Shown: piece by piece, positions 5,943 through 6,064 of the stretch
How positions within the stretch are numbered: the stretch's first letter is position 1
Layout: every line of letters begins with the position of its first letter
Source: Piscirickettsiaceae bacterium
Lineage (GTDB): Bacteria; Pseudomonadota; Gammaproteobacteria; Nitrosococcales; Methylophagaceae
Reading direction: 5' to 3'
NCBI GenBank assembly: GCA_030620285.1
Contig: JAUXFA010000081.1
Location: forward strand, 1-6,064
DNA: 6,064 nucleotides
Made by a program: the position numbers and the translations under genes
Notes under the pieces: model-generated
Databases searched by the model: none
What the model saw: only the letters and a program-made list of their open reading frames with translations
Told to the model about the DNA's origin: nothing

Positions 5943-6064
5943 ATGATCACTAATCGGCAGCAGTCATTATGCACACAATTACAGGTCAGTTTCACGGATA
6001 CTGCATTATTACAACAAGCACTAACACATCGAAGTGCAGATCCTATCAATAATGAGCGATTAGA
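5943..6064 (+). CDS. rnc: Ribonuclease III (3' truncated by window end)
   Basis: RNase III cleaves double-stranded RNA, processing rRNA precursors and structured mRNAs. Only the first 40 codons are present. The segment LLQQALTHRSA (22-32) followed by NERL (37-40) matches the start of the E. coli enzyme with the same residue numbering, and the catalytic ERLEFLGD box is cut off by the window end. The ATG at 5943 starts 8 nt after the DUF4845 stop. No clear Shine-Dalgarno is visible in the short gap (ACACGTAA), so translation may depend on coupling with the gene upstream. E. coli rnc is autoregulated through hairpins in its own leader; no equivalent hairpin is evident here. Confidence 0.93.
   Translation, partial: MITNRQQSLCTQLQVSFTDTALLQQALTHRSADPINNERL

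Overview
The window is a stretch of gammaproteobacterial chromosome with every gene on the + strand. The gene order is rseB (5' end missing) - rseC - mucD/degP-like - lepA - lepB - DUF4845 gene - rnc (3' end cut off). This matches the conserved sigma-E / lepA / rnc neighbourhood of Gammaproteobacteria. In E. coli rseC is followed directly by lepA; here a Do-type protease gene sits between them, as in Pseudomonas (mucD-lepA-lepB-hypothetical-rnc). The DNA is visibly AT-rich, roughly 40% G+C by eye. The organism is therefore a low-to-moderate G+C gammaproteobacterium, not Pseudomonas itself. I cannot name the genus from sequence alone.

Positions 1-2748 hold the envelope-stress block. RseB is the periplasmic sensor that protects the anti-sigma factor RseA. 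RseC is an inner-membrane Cys-cluster protein. MucD is a periplasmic serine protease/chaperone with two PDZ domains. The three genes are tightly coupled: 2 nt between rseB and rseC, and a 4-nt ATGA overlap between rseC and mucD. The rseB reading frame is broken near its left edge (about 22-29), where one missing base explains the loss of register.

Positions 2749-2969 are the only real intergenic gap (221 nt). It is very AT-rich and holds a palindrome, a hairpin, promoter-like hexamers and, next to lepA, a three-part set of complementary segments. The middle segment (2946-2956) can pair perfectly with an upstream segment (2919-2929). It can also pair, with one bulge, with a downstream segment (2964-2975) that contains the lepA start codon, and this places the Shine-Dalgarno sequence in the loop. 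The two pairings exclude each other.

Positions 2970-6064 hold the translation, secretion and RNA-processing block: lepA (EF4), lepB (signal peptidase I), a small DUF4845 membrane protein and rnc (RNase III), with gaps of 13, 15 and 8 nt. The lepA start appears to be ATT, since no ATG/GTG/TTG can give a complete GTPase domain. The ATT start together with the possible switch-like leader is the most interesting feature of the window.
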